Origin: Antedon mediterranea
Lineage: Eukaryota > Echinodermata > Crinoidea > Comatulida > Antedonidae
Direction: 5' to 3'
Assembly: GCF_964355755.1 (NCBI RefSeq)
Contig: NC_092674.1
Span: 11,349,001 to 11,413,000, forward strand
DNA length: 64,000 nucleotides
The translations under genes were made by a program, and so were the position numbers. Positions 1-11,344 of this stretch are shown here, one piece after another; the stretch's first letter is position 1; each line of letters begins with the position of its first letter. The notes under the pieces were generated by a model, which saw only the letters and a list, made by a program, of their open reading frames with translations, was not told the DNA's origin and did no database searches.

Positions 1-2409
1 TCATAAGATTTCACATCGCATGATTTAGTATAGTAGTGAGGTTAAAGGGGTAAATTTTTTATTCTATTACACTACAGTGATCAGTACACTGATGAAATGG
101 AACATTATATCATATTATATTGCCTGCTTATAGGTGAAATATAAGATTTGACATCCATCAGTGATTTTTAATGAATATATATTTTCCTGAAGCTAAAAGC
201 TGAAAGAAATAAAAGTTCTGAGAACAAAGTTTCGGTAAAAATAAGAGTAATCATCAAATTAAAAAACAAACTAATTTAACTGGCTAAAAGTTTTACCAAA
301 TGAAACAAGAATGATGAAAGAGCTAAATTGCTAAAAACATGTAAAAAGCCTGCAATGTAATCGAAGTATATTTAACAGTAATCTCAACTCCCTTTATTTT
401 TGCCAAACATCATACCCAGGCCACCTACAACTAGTCTGTATGGAATACAATTTGATATGAACTATAGGAATTGCTATAAAACTCAATTTGAAAAAAATTT
501 GACTCTCAGAAACAAGCTAAAAACATAAATTTACACATGGTATGTACACTACCGCTACTTTATAAAAATGAGAGTTTATCCGTCATATAAACCAATAATA
601 ATATATTAATAAAGAACCATAAAGCATTGTTAGTAATCTCATAGGTTTACCACAGGTTGATAAAGGAAATAAAAGACGTTCACATCTATATAGTTAGTGG
701 CTAATTAAGACCATAGCCTTATTTATTATTTTATTTATTCAACTTCTCACTAACACTGTTAGTGAAGGATCGGGACCAACAGGTGGTAAACACCTCTAAA
801 ACGGTCCAGTCCCAATTTCACAGTTTCTGTGTGTGACAAAGGTTCAACGCTTACTCGCTCCATGGTTCTGGTGGTAGGACGATTCTTCTCTAAGGATTCT
901 AAGGACTTTAAACCGTAGGTCTAGTGTACACAAAATGCATGAACATGATGTGAAACTTGTAGCATGTAGTGAAAAGCGCAACATATAGCCTACAGTGATT
1001 TCACTACAATGATTGGTGGAATATTATTGTATTATTGTACTGTAGTTGTACACAAAACGGTACTATATAACTGTAGATTTTTACTCATTACTAAAAAATT
1101 ATGTTTGTCGGCCTACTAACAAAATACTTCATTAGCACTGTACATGTGATGAATACGTTAAATGCTTAAAAACTTTATGTTTAATTCAGATACACTCTGT
1201 ATGTCATGGGTTAATAGGAAAGGCCTTTACAACGAACTTATGGATTTAATGGCCATCATATAACCATTAAAAGCTAGTCTCTCCAGCTGCATCACACTAT
1301 ATAACCATTCATTTTGCAAACAGATTATAAATTGCCTCATCTCCAAACATCTCTAGGTTTATTATCAACAATTTCTTTTAAATGTTACATAAATAATCAA
1401 TTAAATTATCAAATAAATTTTATGAGAATATATAAAAATGCTGTTCATAGATCATTGATCATCAAGATAATTATTGATCATTTATAAAATGATTCATTTT
1501 CAATGTTTTTTATTCATTATTTATATGAATGTATGAATGAATTGGAGGAATATTTCATGTTCTATTTGAACAGGGTGGAGTCATGAGGATGAAATTTAAT
1601 TATCCCAATGCAATGAACACAGTACAAAACATTCATTATTTGTTTTGTTTACTTCTGTTTTAAAGTAAACTTTTATTTTATTCAAGTAATACAGTAGTTG
1701 ATTCCATCTTTATTAATGTCGTACAAGGCTAGGCCATTCAAAAAGGCCGTGCTAAGATTTTGGTTTTTTTAAACTATTTATTTTGTCTTTTTCTGTGGAA
1801 TAATTGTTATTAAATTTGAAAAATGGCCTATTCAAGGTCTGATTTTAATAATTTTCTTTTTTCAAGTTTTTGGGGGACAACAAATCATTAATTAGGTTAA
1901 TCTCAGCACAATTTTAATATATTTTATTCTGGATTAGAATGGCGATGGGTAATTCTATTCGGTAGATTCCAATTTGTTTTCTCGGCCACTTGTATCAGGT
2001 TTTTAGAACATAAACCTCTTGGTCTAATTCTTATCTTAAGAGACATTAGAAAAGTGCAGATTACACTGGGAATAAATTACAAACTTATTCTTTGGCCTGA
2101 TTGATTGCGATAAGTTTATCCTCAAATCCATGTCTTTATCAATGTTGAAGATATTGAATTTAGTCTAGTAAACATACTGATAGTATGATTTAACTAAACC
2201 TTACTAGTACAGTCAGTAATATTATCTCATGCAGTAGATTACCCTTAAATCGTGAGGCGTCGTCGTCGTGGCTTCCTTTTGTACTGTTTATTATAGTAGG
2301 CACACTTTTCACAAAAGGATAAGAAAACACAATAAACGAACCTGGATTGAAATTGAAAAAAAAAAAAACTTCTTAGATTATGTAATTGTTCGCTATGAAA
2401 TATTAGATT
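1..2409. other. AT-rich non-coding stretch, no gene recognised
   Basis: No open frame here has recognisable protein features on either strand. The segment around 715-830 has a T-rich TTATTTATT run followed by an AACAGGTGGTAAACACCT hairpin-like motif. A similar arrangement occurs at about 39,905-40,020 (AACAGGTGCTAAACACCT), so both may be 3' tails of one LINE family in minus orientation. The rest is simple AT-rich sequence. Confidence 0.5.
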
Positions 2410-2535
2410 TCTCAATCTGGATCTCAATGGTGATACAAAATTACATAAACAAAAAGCTAAATCAAAATGATAAAATAAAACAGCCACAACAAGTTGAAGA
2501 GCTTTCGGGCAACACCATTCCTTCTTCATTATACA
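2410..2535 (+). repeat. Dispersed repeat X, diverged copy
   Basis: The segment from the TGGATCTCAATGG motif to GAGCTTTCGGGCAACACC recurs at about 57,200-57,285 and 57,716-57,840, where it is better preserved and lies next to tRNA-like fold-back elements. All copies share the order TGGATCTCAATGG, GATACAAAA, AAAGCTAAATCAAAA, AAACAGCCA. Two of the three continue to GAGCTTTCGGGCAACAC; the copy at 57,200 is cut before it by a fold-back. Short ORFs over this stretch on both strands are repeat by-products. Confidence 0.65.
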
Positions 2536-2794
2536 AATTAATATTTTCATGAAGACTGGCCTTGATTTAATGATGTATTGTACCCCAAGACATAAAAAAC
2601 AAGAGCAATCAGATTTTCCTGTGCTGATGACTTCCAAAATTACAAATGATTAAGCCTCGTTTTCAAATTTATATTGTTTAAAATACCGAATCAAGGTGTA
2701 GTATAGTAGTAAACCAAAGAATGTAATATTTATCATTAAAATTGTGTAATTTGCAACAACAAAAAACAATTTAATCATCATTGCACAAACTAAA

Positions 2795-4090
2795 AGCGAT
2801 CCATAATTGGAATTCTGGTTTAGTATTGATTGGAGTCTTGTTGCAGGTATTATACCTTCCATAGGGTGGTGGTAAATGCGGAAAAGATCCATCTTGTAGC
2901 TTTGACGTATGACCTAAAATTAGTAAAACACTAAAAATGGTCCATAATTTGAATCCTGGTTCTGTATTGATTGGAGTCTTGTTGTAGATATTATACCTTT
3001 CATAGGGTGGTGGTAAATGTGGAAAAGATCCATCTTGTAGCTTTGATGTATGACCTAAATTTGTAAAACACTAAAAAGTGGTCCATAATTGGAATCCTGG
3101 TTCTGTATTGATTGGAGTCTTGTTGTAGATATTATACCTTTCATAGGGTGGTGGTAAATGTGGAAAAGATTCATCTTGTAGCTTTGACGTATGACCTAAA
3201 TTTGTAAAACACTAAAAAGTGGTCCATAATTGGAATCCTGGTTCTGTATTGATTGGAGTCTTGTTGTAGATATTATATCTTTCATAGGGTGGTGGTAAAT
3301 GTGGAAAAGATCCATCTTGTAGCTTTGATGTATGACCTAAATTTGTAAAACACTAAAAAGTGGTCCATAATTGGAATCCTGGTTCTGTATTGATTGGAGT
3401 CTTGTTGTAGATATTATACCTTTCATAGGGTGGTGGTAAATGTGGAAAAGATCCATCTTGTAGCTTTGACGTATGACCTAAATTTGTAAAACACTAAAAA
3501 GTGGTCCATAATTGGAATGCTGGTTCTATATTGATTGGAGTCTTGTTGTAGATATTATACCTTTCATAGGGTGGTGGTAAATGTGGAAAAGATCCATCTT
3601 GTAGCTTTGACGTATGACCTAAATTTGTAAAACACTAAAAAGTGCTCCAGAATTGGAATCCTGGTTCTGTATTGATTGGAGTCTTGTTGTAGATATTATA
3701 TCTTTCATAGGGTGGTGGTAAATGTGGAAAAGATCCATCTTGTAGCTTTGATGTATGACCTAAATTTGTAAAACACTAAAAAGTGGTCCATAATTGGAAT
3801 CCTGGTTCTGTATTGATTGGAGTCTTGTTGTAGATATTATACCTTTCATAGGGTGGTGGTAAATGTGGAAAAGATCCATCTTGTAGCTTTGACGTATGAC
3901 CTAAATTTGTAAAACACTAAAAAGTGGTCCATAATTGGAATGCTGGTTCTATATTGATTGGAGTCTTGTTGTAGATATTATACCTTTCATAGGGTGGTGG
4001 TAAATGTGGAAAAGATCCATCTTGTAGCTTTGACGTATGACCTAAATTTGTAAAACACTAAAAAGTGCTCCAGAATTGGAATCCTTTGTC
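2795..4090. repeat. 141-bp tandem satellite, about nine copies
   Basis: The landmark CCATAATTGG and its variants start at 2801, 2942, 3083, 3224, 3365, 3506, 3647, 3788, 3929 and 4070, exactly 141 bp apart each time. Variants recur every third unit. TATATCTTTC occurs in the units at 3224 and 3647, GGAATGCTGGTTCTATATTG at 3506 and 3929, and GTGCTCCAGAATTGG at 3647 and 4070. This implies a second-level 423-bp trimer duplication. The first and last units are more diverged, as is usual at array edges. No continuous frame crosses the array, although 141 is divisible by three. Confidence 0.97.
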
Positions 4091-5992
4091 TGTATTGCCT
4101 CCAGAAGTTAATGGAGTCTTCTGTGACCATATCTATACTGTGGTTTAGATTTGGTAAAGATCTTTCTTTTAGTTTGATGTTATACTCAGCTGCTAAAACA
4201 CACACAGACACTTGCAAACAAATATCACACAAACAATATAACCTCCTTGGTGGAGATAATAAAGATGATCATGATAATATAGTAGTTTTTATAAAAAGGA
4301 AAAATAAACTGTAAAATTTAACCAAAAACCTGAGAGACAATTGGCTTCTAGTTAATTAAATAACTTTTTAGTCAAAGTAAATAACTATAGTATAATATAA
4401 TGTGACATTTAAAAAAAATTCTTTAAAGAACAAAATTATCTTTAAAATTCTTTTTAAAGGGAACAAAGTGGAACTTAATTATTCTAGATTAGTGAGACAC
4501 CACAACACTACCATGATTCAAATAATCTTTAATTAAGATATAGATAGTTGTAGCAGTACGTAATTCTAGTTTAATCGATGTTTTTTAAATCTACATCAGT
4601 CCTTATCAAAATGATGAAAGAAAACCGCTACATATTATTTAAGCTAACTAAAAATTGATGACAATACAGATTTTCAGAAAGGATTTGATTCAAAGCCAAT
4701 TTGTACTATACTAATCATGGGTTCTGAAAAAACTGTATTGTTTTCAGAATTTTACTAATTTTATTTTAATTTATAAACTAAACCAATGTTTATTAAACTT
4801 GAATCTGACGAGCAGAGTTCTCACGTATCCGCACAGTATAGGATATCACGACATACCCAGTAGTCCTTTGAGTGAACAGCGCCACCTACCGTTTCAAAAT
4901 TTGTTATCCATTTTTTTGTCAAAATGAATAACTATTGAGTACAAGTTATTATATGAGAAAATTATAAACATAATGGTTTTTAGTTTAAATTTAATGAGAA
5001 GTTATTTATTTAGATATAACACTTGGGTTCATATACTTGGTTATGGTAGGGGAATATAAATTACAATGTTTACATTTAGTGACTAGGGGTTTTTGGGGTA
5101 AAAAACGTTAATAAGTAAATATACTGTAGTTTTTACTAGATTATTTGTAGGGTGGTTCAGGAAAGAGGTTTAAAAAGTTAAGTTTAGAAATACATAGGAA
5201 ATAAATTTTAAAATGGCCTAATTATAATGTTTAAATCAGATTATGTAGGGTTAGGTTTAGTTAAAAAAGTTTGAGGTAGTTAGTATACTAATATTTTTGT
5301 ATAGGAATGGTTAAAACATTTATTTCTTAAATATGACATGTAAGGAATGATTAAAATTGTTTGTTTTTTTTATAATTTGTGGGAAATATTTTATATTAAA
5401 GAAAGACTTAAACACAAGTTAATGTTTATATAATTAGGGATTTGATTTTAGGAATGATTAATTAGTGTTGAAAAGGAATGCGTAGGACAGAATCTTAGTT
5501 AAAATTTAAAATGTGATTGTAGTGATCAATAAAAATAGTAAATTAATGTCATTTAATATTGAGTGTTTATTCAATACTTTGTCTATAGTACAAAACATTT
5601 TTAATAGAAAAAATATAACTCAAAATGAATAAAGCTATAGAGTGTACTATTATGAAACTGTATAATATAATCTATTTTTAAATGTAAAAATGTCTACAAA
5701 AAATATTTAAAAAACAGAAAATTGTAGTAAACAGATAAACGATATTCAGTATAATTTTTAAAGATATTAAACCTTTAACTTAATACGTGTGATATGCTGT
5801 AAGGTAGTTATGTAATCTTTTACTTGTGCAACATATTTGTTTTGTATTTGTTGTAAGTTTTTGTGGTTAAATTGTTGGTTCTGTTTTATCAGTTGTTTTA
5901 TCAAACATTGTTTTAATAAAAAAGGTTTGCTTATTATAATTATTACTGGTGACCTTTTTCTTTGGATTGTGTTTAAATTGTATCATACTGTA
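4091..5992. other. AT-rich non-coding stretch
   Basis: I see no gene, RNA or repeat that can be supported here. The short ORFs in this interval are low-complexity and unlike known proteins. Confidence 0.5.
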
Positions 5993-6560
5993 TGTTTATT
6001 AATGAATTTAAGACTGTATCCTATCTCCTTTAATCCTAATGAAAAAAGGGTGGTAATGTGTTGAAATTCTTGCAAGATAGTAGATAGTAGATTGTATCAG
6101 TGTGATTCAGTTTTGATGATACTTTTAAATATTTCGGGGTTATGATTGGATGTTTTATAGATGTATGTATATTTTTGGTATGGTTTTTGATATATTGAGT
6201 AGTGTATTTTGTTTGTTGAAAGTGTTGTGTAGTTGATGGAAATGTGTGTGTCCAAATATATCATATTTGTGGTATTGAAAGTAAAGTTAAGTGGAATATT
6301 GTGTGGGTATATGTTGGAGATGGATTTAATGAGATTAGGAGAACTCATTTGAAGGTTTTTAATAAGTGCGTCTATGTACCGGGTGAATAAGAAGTTTGAA
6401 GGGTTAAATTCTTTTATTGGTGTCTTTGTACTTCTTAGTACTATCTTTTGTTTTTTCCTGTAATCTTTGGTATTCTTCTTTTATAGCATAGTTGATTTCT
6501 TCAAGTGCGTTGTTGTTGACGTTGGTAATTTCTCCTGTGTTAACGTCGATATTATAATTT
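5993..6560 (-). mobile_element. Decayed Penelope-like reverse transcriptase fragment
   Basis: Read on the minus strand, one frame gives FLFTRYIDALIKNL (from about 6,400), which matches an RT catalytic box YIDD with the second Asp changed to Ala. It is followed by YLDTHISI and YQKPYQKYTYIY...SNHNP, the thumb-side blocks usually written FLD.., KP..T..Y and S.HP. After a stop near 6,097 another frame carries QHITTLFSLGLKEIGYS, similar to the next conserved block. The order matches the intact element at 55.9-57.1 kb, but identity is low, so this is a different and older copy or subfamily. The lost Asp, the stop and the frame change show it is dead. It may have truncated the transposon-type gene that begins just to its right. 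Confidence 0.55.
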
Positions 6561-7133
6561 TTATATTAACAAGTTTGTTGTCTACCATTCTGAACTGTAC
6601 ATTATTCCTGTTATTAAAAATAATTGTAGGACCGTTTGCAGCTTAAAATTTCCTTGTTGAAAGGATTCTTTTTTGTCATGGTGTATTCTTTATTCCATTC
6701 GTTGATTGACGCGATTTCGTTTATTTTGAAGTTAGAATGTATACCATGTTCTGTAAAGAATTTAGATTGTTGTTATTTATAAATGCAATGTATGTTGTGT
6801 TTAGTTGAAAAAAAATTTTTTTTTTCATTTAAATAAATTTTTAATATTAAATAAAAAATAAATTTATACAGATATCGTTCTTAAATAATGGATAGTAAAT
6901 AATGTATATGGTAGATAAGAAAGGAAAAAAGATATGTAAATTTTGATAGATTTAGTGTGTGGGGTCAGGTTATAATATAGGTGTATATAGTTTTTGTAGG
7001 CTAGTAAATTCATAATGAATTAATATTTTATATATGTATTTCGCCTTATATGGAATAAGCTATCGTTACTATCTTTCTGGTCTTGTTTTTAAACTCATTA
7101 TTACTTGTTGTCTGAAATAAGTAGTGTACTAAC
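6561..7133. other. AT-rich stretch, no gene recognised
   Basis: This interval separates the decayed RT from the last recognisable exon of the RAG1-N-like gene. I looked on the minus strand for the exon expected after YGLSGASG and found no candidate, so the gene appears to end here. Confidence 0.4.
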
Positions 7134-7210
7134 CGCTTGCTCCAGAAAGTCCATATGTGCGGCACTCATATTCATAATCACCAAAAGCGAAAATCTCTAT
7201 TTTCTTTCCA
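7134..7210 (-). pseudogene. Exon F of transposon-type gene (GDYE..YGLSGASG)
   Basis: The acceptor TTTTCAG is followed by 77 nt encoding GKKIEIFAFGDYEYECRTYG and then LSGASG. The donor GTTAGT lies at 7,133-7,128. The exon completes a codon split after exon E (AA|T), giving KKMVWNGKKIEIF. The GDYE..C..YG.SGASG block is the best-preserved part of the gene and probably contains a catalytic-core Asp. No following exon was found. Confidence 0.6.
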
Positions 7211-7352
7211 CTGAAAATATAAAAGTACAATATAAAAGTACAATATTTATTTATTTTAAAGATATGCTTTAAGTTTAAAACTCCCTGTTTTTGACGTGTG
7301 TATAAAAAAGTGATTTAGTTTAGTAAGGTAACATCTTGAATCATTCACTTAC

Positions 7353-7587
7353 TTCCACACCATCTTTTTAAGTTCTTCAACTTGTTGCCGAATCCTTTCC
7401 ATTCCTGTTTGCAAATTATATTTTCCTCCGATAACAAATGGTAACCGTGTTCTGTAGTGCATTTGGTCGTTCGACATTTGCAATTTGCAATATAAACTTG
7501 AATGTGCCAACCCCTTTGTACCCTCTAAGCTTTATCCAGATTTTATCTTCCGGAATCAACCAATCGTGCCATGTTAGCATGTTAAGA
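7353..7587 (-). pseudogene. Exon E of transposon-type gene (WIKLRGYKG..)
   Basis: Acceptor TTTCAG, donor GTAAGT. The first part reads LNMLTWHDWLIPEDKIWIKL, then RGYKGVGTFKFILQIANV. In the relatives I remember, this region has the form W-K-GGDKGGGSFK; here the Asp position is Tyr. The frame breaks near 7,439-7,447 and resumes one base later as PFVIGGKYNL, ending QQVEELKKMVW. A single inserted A would explain the break. Both segments are coding-like, so this is a decayed exon and not a chance ORF. Confidence 0.6.
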
Positions 7588-7688
7588 CTGAAAGGAAATA
7601 CATTTTCTTGTTTAGATGACTTGTTTTCTCTATTTTGGGAACGCTAAGATTATAAATACAACAATAAATATCAAATAATTATTGTCAC

Positions 7689-7876
7689 CTTTCTTGTTTG
7701 TCTAACAGTTGACAAACCTTTCCTTTTAGGCTTCTAACAAATCCCAGTGGGACATCCGTCACCATCATAGCATTGGTTCTTTCAAGTCGTCTTAAAAATT
7801 GGTCAGCTCATGGCGCTGTTTCATCCTCAACAGCGTCCTCTTCCGCTCCACTGATTATCAACCTAAGTTGTTTAAT
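7689..7876 (-). pseudogene. Exon D of transposon-type gene, one in-frame stop
   Basis: Acceptor CTTACAG, donor GTGACA. The 188 nt encode IKQLRLIISGAEEDAVEDET, a stop at 7,810-7,808 (TGA, one transition from CGA), and then RRLERTNAMMVTDVPLG and VCQLLDKQE. The final AG joins T of exon E to make Ser in frame. Apart from the one stop the exon is open and has normal amino-acid composition. Confidence 0.55.
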
Positions 7877-8109
7877 CTGTAAGATTAACATATTATTTAA
7901 ACACAATTTATTCAATTTATCTTGGGTTCACTGGTTACAAACTATAACTATATAAAATTATTTTATCTAAACAAAAATGTTACAAATTGATCTTCTTCTT
8001 TTGGTCTTATTCGATGCCACATTTGATGGCACTCGAACATTGGGAATTTGTAAATAATTGACAAGACAAAATAATAATAATAAATACTATTCAAAATATA
8101 TTATTGAAA

Positions 8110-8970
8110 ATGTTTATCTATATATAAATTTACGTAAGGGCAAAATTCGGTAAATCGCGCCTTACTTTTAGAATTTTTACTCGATGGTATGTAAAGTTGG
8201 TTCGTACTTTCGGTACTGATTTTAACCACCTGATGTAACCCTGTTTACTAATTAAATTGAGTTAGATAATTAGTTATTGACGATTAAAACGAATTTAGGT
8301 TCAACGATTTGCCCCAGATAGGGGTGTTTTCCGATCGTGGTAGGCCTATACACTGTCTAATGGATGTCCGTCTTGAAAAATACCCGCCACAAAAATGCGA
8401 GGAGGCTTCGCATTTTCCTATCTCCTCCTATGATAATTGTTTTTAATAGCTGAAAACCGGTTGAACAGCTCGAGTACAGTATCATAATGTTGAAGACAGG
8501 CCGATTTTCTTAAAAAAATACTATTTTGATAGATTTAATATACGTTTATACAAATGTATTGATTTGCGATGAATGGAACATTCCAATCTCTGTGTCGTTC
8601 CACAAGTGTCTATTCCCTCAGGCGTCGTAAAGGAAAGTACTGTATACTCATAACAGAAATTCGATCCATTTTTTTTTTCAATCTGTGCTGCAGAGGTTGG
8701 ATACAATTTTTTTTAAACGGATAATGAGCTTTTTCAGTCGCCGTAATTTAATATTTATTACCGATTAAATCGAATTTATGATTTGCCCCGAATAGAGGTG
8801 GTTTTCATAAATTGTTTAACATTATATATAAACATACGTCGTAGTGTATCGTTACATGTACTGTACTATTTCAATCGACTACGACCGTGATAGTTTCAAC
8901 AAAGTATTACATCGCAATGTTTTACTGTGTTTAGTGGTATATTATTTGTAAAACATGTTAATATTTCATT
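8110..8970. repeat. Dispersed repeat, inverted partner of 54.1-55.04 kb
   Basis: The blocks from ACGTAAGGGCAAAATT to the ACAGGCCGATTTTC motif (8,130-8,520), and again around 8,830-8,960 (ACTACGACCGTGATAG), reappear in reverse complement at 54,660-55,040 and 54,110-54,250. The copies differ by substitutions and indels, so the duplication is old. It lies between exons C and D of the broken transposon gene and probably inserted there. The small ORF at 8,521-8,706 is part of the repeat. Confidence 0.75.
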
Positions 8971-9017
8971 ACAAAATAAAGAATATATTTAAAAATTGAC
9001 ATTCTAACTGACACAAG

Positions 9018-9387
9018 TTACAGCAACAGACAAATAACATTGCACAAATAGATATCTGGCAGTGCAGATATAGACTGATATGGCACATCAATCAACCAGG
9101 GAGGTATAAGATACCTCCCTGAACCAACTAAACAAGAAGGACAAGTCATAACACTAACATTGACAAAAAAGAGCTTAACACACATGTTACAAGCAACATG
9201 TTGACAAGGTAACACTACAGGACATGAACATATAACACATGAATGGACTCACAGAACCAATGATGCTGTAAGAATTGGAAATGTTGTCAATTGATGAGAA
9301 ATGTGTGCCCATTGATCTATGTATGTGCCATCCTTCTCTTGCACTCCGGAGCCCCTAGTCCACTCTTAATTTTCTTTGGTCTTCCAC
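9018..9387 (-). pseudogene. Exon C of transposon-type gene: RING-like cluster
   Basis: After the acceptor TTCAAAG the exon continues the split codon from exon B to give FKKGGRPKKIKSG. That frame soon closes, and a shifted frame carries EKDGTYIDQWAHISHQL, a TGA, and then SCVICSCPVVLPCQHVACNM and TCPSC. CxxC, CxH, CxxC and CPSC are the spacing elements of a C3HC4 RING, but the first loop is unusually short. The tail after CPSC (LIPPWL..) resembles the stretch following the RING in RAG1. A RING from an unrelated TRIM gene is the main alternative, but exon phase and position favour the transposon gene. Confidence 0.45.
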
Positions 9388-9570
9388 CTTTGAAAACAAA
9401 CAAGAAAATATTATTAATAATGATCATCTGGTAAGTTAAATGTTATTTTTGTTTCTTTCTTTATGTCGAGGACACCTTTGGAAACAAGCTTATAGGGTTA
9501 TCCTCTCATCTTGTGTTATGTATATATTTGTATGTGATAAAGAGCAACAAATAAATAAATGAATAAAAAC

Positions 9571-9680
9571 CTTTTTTAAACTCATCCTTGCATATCTCGC
9601 AATTTTCAGTGCGTTTGTTTGGAAGCCATGATTTAAGTGGAGCAGTTTTTTTCTGTGATACATTCTTCTTTCGGGTACGG
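9571..9680 (-). pseudogene. Exon B of transposon-type gene: zinc-binding linker
   Basis: The acceptor TTAAG is followed by 110 nt encoding RTRKKNVSQKKTAPLKSWLP, then NKRTENCEICKDEFKKG, ending AAAAAAG before a weak GTTTTT donor. The CxxC pair lies in a basic context, as in the linker between the first zinc finger and the RING of RAG1-like proteins. The exon joins exon C in phase across an intron of about 180 bp. Confidence 0.5.
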
Positions 9681-9725
9681 CTTAACGATCCTTAAGGATC
9701 AAAACAAGCAGGATTTGTTTGATAT

Positions 9726-9896
9726 TTAGTCTCTGATTTCAGGTGATATGTTTTTTAAGTGTTCCTTTAATGCTTCCTCGAAAGATTCACTTTCTTCAAT
9801 GTTCTGTATATTTGGAGGTAGTTCGTTCCAGTCCCTAGTTGTTCTCGTCATATATGAGAACTTGTACGTATCAGTGCGTGTTTGGTGTTGGATAAA
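9726..9896 (-). mobile_element. C-terminal tail of a LINE ORF2
   Basis: On the minus strand one open frame reads QTRTDTYKFSYMTRTTRDWN and ELPPNIQNIEESESFEEAL, then a stop at 9,726. The R(T/S)..DWN.LP block is the usual C-terminal end of ORF2 in CR1/Jockey-like LINEs. It abuts the left end of the 3.4-kb long-TIR element, so the two elements are nested or adjacent insertions between exons A and B of the transposon gene. Confidence 0.6.
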
Positions 9897-10075
9897 TAGT
9901 CCGGTGGCAGGAGGGGGGAATCACCACCCGAAAGGGGACAAATTGCCATCCAACTTTTCTAGACTAGAATGTTCCGTAGATTACGAATATGGAAGGTAAT
10001 CGATCAGGATAGGAAGCGTTTTCGAGATATATGAGGTCAAAGTTCAAAATTGACCAATTACAACAATGTATTATG
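9897..10075 (+). repeat. Left terminal inverted repeat of the 3.4-kb element
   Basis: Matches the reverse complement of 13,118-13,298 with scattered mismatches and small indels. Confidence 0.85.
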
Positions 10076-11344
10076 TATATGTATTATAACAAATTTATTG
10101 AAGCACAATTTGGTCTTTTATTACATTTTTATGATTATAAGTGTCTATTCAATCACCTTATGAAAAAAAAAATCCTTTGTGATTAAGGGTCAAATGTCAA
10201 TATTGACCAATCATAGAACGTACCTAAAAAACCAAATAAAAACTAATATTTAATAAAAATTGGATGTTTTCTCATTCTGTTAATCAATCATACGCATTGT
10301 AAAAGAGCGAATACATAATTTCATCAGTTGACATAAGGTCAATTTCATCAGTTGACATAAGGTCAAAGGTCAACATTTGAATACGCGTATTAGTTAACAA
10401 ATAAATGCAAAGTTGTCCAAACTATGATATTGATGGTTTTACAAGTAATCAAATTATTTGATTAGTAAAGTGTAAATGTTATTTCATTATAATTTTGATT
10501 AATATAATTATAATACTGTATTTAATCAAATCAGACTTCGATCAGGATAGGAAGCGAATAGGAAGAAAAAAGGGGTCAAAGTTCAAAATTGACCAATTAT
10601 AACAATGTATTATATACATATGTATTATAACCAGTTTATAAAAGTTCAATTTGGTCTTTTAATATATTTGTATGGTTATAGGTATTGTATGGTGTTATTC
10701 AGTCGCCTTATAAAACAAATACTTTGCAATTAATTAAAGGTCAAATGTCAATATTAACCAATCACACAATTTGCATTTAAAACCAAATAAAAACTAACAT
10801 TTAAGACAAAATGTTATGTTTTATAATTCTGTTAAGACATCTATCAATCATACACAATCAAAAGAGCACATTTATCATTACACAAGTTGACATGGGTCAA
10901 AGGTCAACATTTGAACAAATGATATACTAAATAATGCAAAGTTATTCAAACTATGAGATCGATGTTCATAAATGTAATCACGTTATTTGATCAGTGAAGT
11001 TATGGTATTTTTATATTTTTTCTAGTGCGCATTATTTTAAATGTATTAATATAATACTGTAAAATAAATAATAAAATTAATATGACGATTAAAATGTTAT
11101 GATGTTAAAATGTTGCGCTGACCTTCAATGCTTTGCCACTATACAGTTGCATTTATTAGGGCTACAATATTCGTCTTTGGAAAATAAACTACTATTCATC
11201 AGAACCAGAGAATACAAATTTGTAAGGAGAGGGCATAGGCAGATCCAGGTGGCCAAACTCAATCCACAACTCACTACACAGACAGACCACAATTTTTATA
11301 TAGTTTGGCCCATACAGGAAAGGGTTTCCTGTATACAAAGGATT

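Noticed and set aside
2245-2637. 130-aa and 94-aa overlapping open frames
   Set aside because: They lie over an A-run and dispersed repeat X and have no protein-like features.
9018-9215. RING of a stand-alone TRIM gene
   Set aside because: Position, strand and the GRPKK-containing exon upstream fit the RAG1-N-like gene better, though this is not excluded.
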